Shown one piece after another: positions 61,011 to 64,000 of a stretch of DNA of 64,000 bases (position 1 is the first letter of the stretch; every line of letters begins with the position of its first letter). The stretch is from positions 19,325,411 to 19,389,410 of the forward strand of contig NC_067203.1 of the NCBI RefSeq assembly GCF_026262505.1, in the 5' to 3' direction. The position numbers were made by a program, and so were the translations under genes. The DNA is from Trichomonas vaginalis G3 (lineage: Eukaryota; Parabasalia; Trichomonadida; Trichomonadidae). The notes below the pieces were generated by a model. It did no database searches, was not told where the DNA came from, and saw only the letters and a program-made list of their open reading frames with translations.

Positions 61011-62297
61011 GTGTCTGTGTCCATGTGACGATGTAAATGTTTTAGGTAGTCCTGGTGCAGGTGCTTCTCTTGGAGGGTTTGGTGGTATATAAGTTCCACT
61101 AGCTAGTATATAAGTTCCACCAGCTGGTATATAAGTTCCACCAGCTGGCACATATGTTCCATCTGCAGCATAATGTCCTACCTGACTTTTCGTTTTTAAG
61201 AAAGCATTTACTAGGTCTGTTTTGGTCTGTTGTAACTCTTTTTCTTGACTTTCCACAACAGTTGCTCTAACGGCGTCATAGGCACTTTGAACTGCCTGTC
61301 TCGTTGCTGCATCTGTTATTTTCGTCATATTTTGTGCTACTTCTCTTAACTCTTTGTCAAAACCTTCAGACTTCAGTTTCTTTCCAGATGAGAAGTCGTT
61401 CACTAGTTTCACCTTACTATGAAGAGCTTCGAAGGCGTTCTTAAAGTCAGCATTCATTAAAGCTTCATTTGAACTGTCTTCATCCGCGTGTATTTTTGTC
61501 CTTATTGACCTATAAGTTGGCTGCTTTAGCGTTGGCTTGGGCATCTAACCAGTCATTATTAGCTTTATATATTCTGCGCTTTTCATTGCCTTTTGCATGG
61601 CTGCGTCGTTATTTTTACTTTCTTGTGCTAAGTTTTCATACTGTACGGTTTGGTTTTGCAACTGTAAAAGTTTTTCTGCCTTTACATTTGCTTCAACTTC
61701 TTTTTTATACTCATCGCTATCCATATATGTCTTCAGGGCTTTTTGTTTTATTTCTTCATCTTTCAGTACTTTATATTGAGTAGTATGGTTTTTCAATTTA
61801 TAACATCTTGTTCCATTTTTGCTACTTCTGCTGCTTTTTCTGACACTTTTTTCGCATATTCTCTGTACTTAGTTCTTTCAGTTGTTCTTCTTCTTCTTTT
61901 TCTCTACGTTTAACTCATTGAGTTTCTTTGTGTGTCTGTCATATTCTAGTTTCTTTTCGTTTTCACTTATTTGTTTCTGTATGTCTATGTTTGACTTTTT
62001 GACATCTGTTATTTGATTTTTGAGTGAACTCAAATTCATTTGACTTTGAGGGTTATAAGCTGTTCCGTCTGCAGCTCCACCATAGCCTGCCATTTTCGCT
62101 AAAAAGTGCCGCTCTTAAACCTCCACTCTGTGCACCAATAACTCGGTTTTAAAAGCATAGGGTTGCTTGACATTTGTTGCAACATAGTGGGGTCATATAA
62201 TTTGTTGTTGCAACTGTTGTTGTGGTGTCAGTTTTACTATGGGATGTTTCAATGCTCTCTTCCTCTTACGTATATTCTTACGTAGCTTACGTGGCAT

Positions 62298-62581
62298 TTT
62301 AAGTGAAGTAAAAAACGGTTTTTAACAGATGTTTATATGACACTTTTTGTTCAGCACAAAAAACTACTCGGTCAAAGTGTTGTCAGTTTTGTAAAATAAC
62401 CGTCCTATCTCATTCTATAAGGGGGAAAGTCTTCTCAAAGTATACTTCCTTGGAACGCCCGTAACTTTTCCTGTAGCGACGATAGACCCTTACTTGTCCG
62501 GACAAAGTTATACTAAACATCTTCAGGGCTAGAGGGCACGAAGTGCCTGGAGGCCCCACTACCTTTTTTTTTTTTTTTTTT
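62298..62581. repeat. Right terminus of copy B, a different end type
   Basis: It ends like the first element with a GC hairpin (GGGCTAGAGGGCACGAAGTG... at about 62526-62558) and a T-run (62564-62581). Between gene and hairpin it has about 220 bp of unrelated, GC-richer DNA in place of the 25-bp and 86-bp arrays. Confidence 0.75.
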
Positions 62582-62860
62582 ATATTTCTATAAATCTTCG
62601 GTACTATAAAGATTTCTATAAAGTTTCGTTTTAACTTAGTGATATAACAAATGGAGCATCTCATTATATATTTTGTAAACAATCTGCTCATTAAAACCAT
62701 GTTCTATGGAATATTATTTCAGATTGCATTTTATATTTTTTTTAATTTACCGAATATGTGCATATTTCAATTGCATGTAAACAGTGTATTCATAGCATAT
62801 TAAGCTAATAATAAATTATTTTTGTATTTTACGATTTTTGAGTAAACAAGATATTTTACG
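62582..62860. other. Host flank downstream of copy B, no gene seen
   Basis: Short AT-rich stretch between the Maverick terminus and the 3' end of the radial spoke gene. No ankyrin remnant is visible here. Confidence 0.4.
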
Positions 62861-63772
62861 TTACTCTGCAGCGAATAAGTAGTCAGTATTACGTTGGCCA
62901 TCACCAAGATAAACAGTGCCCCATCTGCTTCCTTTGCAGATAAATACAAGGCCTGGCCAAACTTTTGAATTAATTCTAACAGTTCCAGTGTGTGGATCCT
63001 GAGATATCTTCCATCCACTAGGTGGAAGGTCTTCTGATAATGGAGGCATTGTATCTATAATTCCGTTAGCTCTTTGAGATTCGCCACGAATATCCTTATC
63101 AAGGCGACAAAAGTCGAAAAGAGTTGAATCGGGAACAACGCCCTTGAATAATGGATTGGACTTAACTTCTTTTGTAGATTTCCAAAGAAGAGCATCTTGT
63201 GGGAAGATAAGACCGCGCTTGTCAATAAGATATACAAGAACAGCAAGACGCTGGTCTTCTGCGATCTGAGCATCTTCGTATTCTGGTAATTCTTCTTCCT
63301 CCTCCTTTTCTTCTTCTTCATTTTCTGGCTCCTCTTCTTTCTGTTCTTCTTCCTCTTCCTCTTCTTCTTGACGTGGCTTTGGAGGAACTAAAGGCTGAAG
63401 ATCTTTAAATGCCTCTGTTTTCCTTGGATGACGGACTGTTGTCTTTAAAAGTGGCTGGCCTTTAAGCGGTCCACGTATGTTTGTTACATGAGAAATAAGT
63501 TTGTCTGTAACGAGTGGAAGACCGAACCAGCAAACGCCATCGAGAGAAGCATAAGCTGTACGTTTTCCAAGAAGTCCGCCTGTATAACAAACAATGATGA
63601 GATAATTGCGCTCTGTTCCCTTGACTTTGCCCCAGAAATGAACGGTATCATGATTTGCTTTTTCACAGAGCATAGAAACAGATGCCTTCATTGCAACGAT
63701 TTCGGCTTTAGTTGGGGCAATGCCAACGCCCTCAAATTCAGTGGAAAGATCATTAAGCCACTTGAAATCCAT
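62861..63772 (-). CDS. RSPH9: Radial spoke head protein 9 homologue
   Basis: An intact 303-residue protein resembling RSPH9/RSP9, a component of the radial spoke head that helps regulate dynein in 9+2 axonemes. Conserved stretches in order: HVTNIRG (95-101), EDQRLAVLVYLIDKRGLIFP (172-191) with the following DALLWKST, PPSGWKISQD (250-259), WPGLVFI (272-278) and GSRWGTVYLGDGQRNTDYLF (281-300). Human RSPH9 is about 276 residues; the extra length here is a striking run of acidic residues at 135-168 between the two halves, coded by GAA/GAG-rich DNA that is prone to slippage. An axonemal role fits the flagellate host. The gene sits only about 280 bp from the end of Maverick copy B and appears unharmed. 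The start is the first ATG of the frame; no good Initiator was seen. Confidence 0.88.
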   Translation of the reverse strand: MDFKWLNDLSTEFEGVGIAPTKAEIVAMKASVSMLCEKANHDTVHFWGKVKGTERNYLIIVCYTGGLLGKRTAYASLDGVCWFGLPLVTDKLISHVTNIRGPLKGQPLLKTTVRHPRKTEAFKDLQPLVPPKPRQEEEEEEEEQKEEEPENEEEEKEEEEELPEYEDAQIAEDQRLAVLVYLIDKRGLIFPQDALLWKSTKEVKSNPLFKGVVPDSTLFDFCRLDKDIRGESQRANGIIDTMPPLSEDLPPSGWKISQDPHTGTVRINSKVWPGLVFICKGSRWGTVYLGDGQRNTDYLFAAE

Positions 63773-64000
63773 ATATCTAAAAAAAATTCTAAATTTTATA
63801 CGTTAATAAGAACGTCACTTTTTTGCAGAAAAAAACAGAAACGATTTTTTGTAACATGAGATTCTTTAAACTTTGCAACATACATCTCTATCATATTACA
63901 ATTAGAAACTTCAAATAAAAACACATTATTTTTTAATAAAAGTTACTGATATCGCATATTTCAAATGAATTCTTTAATGCTACCTTTAATTCAGTAACAA
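63773..64000. other. Upstream region of RSPH9, no gene seen
   Basis: AT-rich sequence to the window end. The overlapping plus-strand frame at 63488-63859 is a shadow of RSPH9. The promoter of RSPH9 must lie here, but no TCAYWW Initiator is clear. Confidence 0.35.

Larger units (their letters stand above)
55064..62581. mobile_element. Partial Maverick copy B, fossil, about 7.5 kb
   Basis: Collinear with about 40101-47781 of the complete element and in the same orientation as copy A. It starts inside the helicase gene (N-terminal part, to about 55246), followed by the regions matching 40316-41107, 41221-41694, 41714-42040, the capsid gene (about 57218-58829) and the large gene (about 58847-62297), and ends in a right terminus with GC hairpin and T18. 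It differs from the first element by more substitutions, an extra small gene and a different end, so it belongs to another subfamily. Broken in at least ten places. Confidence 0.88.

Noticed and set aside
60735-61036. Plus-strand Cys/Leu/Trp-rich frames (about 85-97 codons) that resemble membrane proteins.
   Set aside because: They are antisense shadows of the Pro/Gln repeat in the large Maverick gene.
1-64000. tRNA or rRNA genes.
   Set aside because: No GGTTCGA-type tRNA B-box within a cloverleaf and no rRNA-like conserved blocks were found on reading both strands.

Overview
The window looks like nuclear DNA of a parabasalid protist, most likely Trichomonas vaginalis or a close relative. 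The AT-rich intergenic DNA, intronless genes, DUF3447/ankyrin proteins, axonemal genes, a bacterial-type phosphofructokinase and large Maverick (Polinton) elements all fit. Three host genes also have a parabasalid Initiator (TCAYWW) 7-16 nt before the ATG. The species call is inference; no search was run.

Region by region. 1-2840 is gene-poor, with a GC-richer repetitive island and a 109-bp tandem repeat. 2841-21561 is a dense host block: an armadillo-like protein (+), an eIF3b-like RRM protein (-), phosphofructokinase (-), a large ankyrin protein (-), 14-3-3 (-), V-ATPase subunit c (-), an ankyrin protein ending in a CaaX-like box (-), a possible TRAPP-like trafficking protein (-) and, divergently, an IQCH-like protein (+). 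21562-23486 is a graveyard: a short perfect inverted repeat, an ankyrin gene relic split by a 270-bp MITE with a 7-bp target duplication, and a truncated ubiquitin relic.

23487-47781 is a 24.3-kb Maverick/Polinton with terminal inverted repeats, integrase, protein-primed DNA polymerase B, packaging ATPase, SF3 helicase, major capsid, penton-like and fibre-like genes and several unrecognised genes. It is structurally near-complete but broken in about a dozen places, so it is treated as a fossil. Between polymerase and ATPase lies a GC-richer cargo zone with an HNH-endonuclease-like gene, a minisatellite and a one-gene cassette bounded by inverted repeats. 47782-49307 is AT-rich host DNA. A host ankyrin gene (49308-49961) runs straight into a partial Maverick copy (49962-55063), which is followed head-to-tail by a second partial copy (55064-62581) of a slightly different subfamily. 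The window closes with a host radial spoke gene, RSPH9.

Functional themes: the two cilium-related genes (IQCH-like, RSPH9) match a flagellate. PFK, 14-3-3 and V-ATPase c are housekeeping genes with richer G/C codon use, as expected for high expression. The Maverick genes together make up a protein-primed replication, integration and capsid-packaging set.
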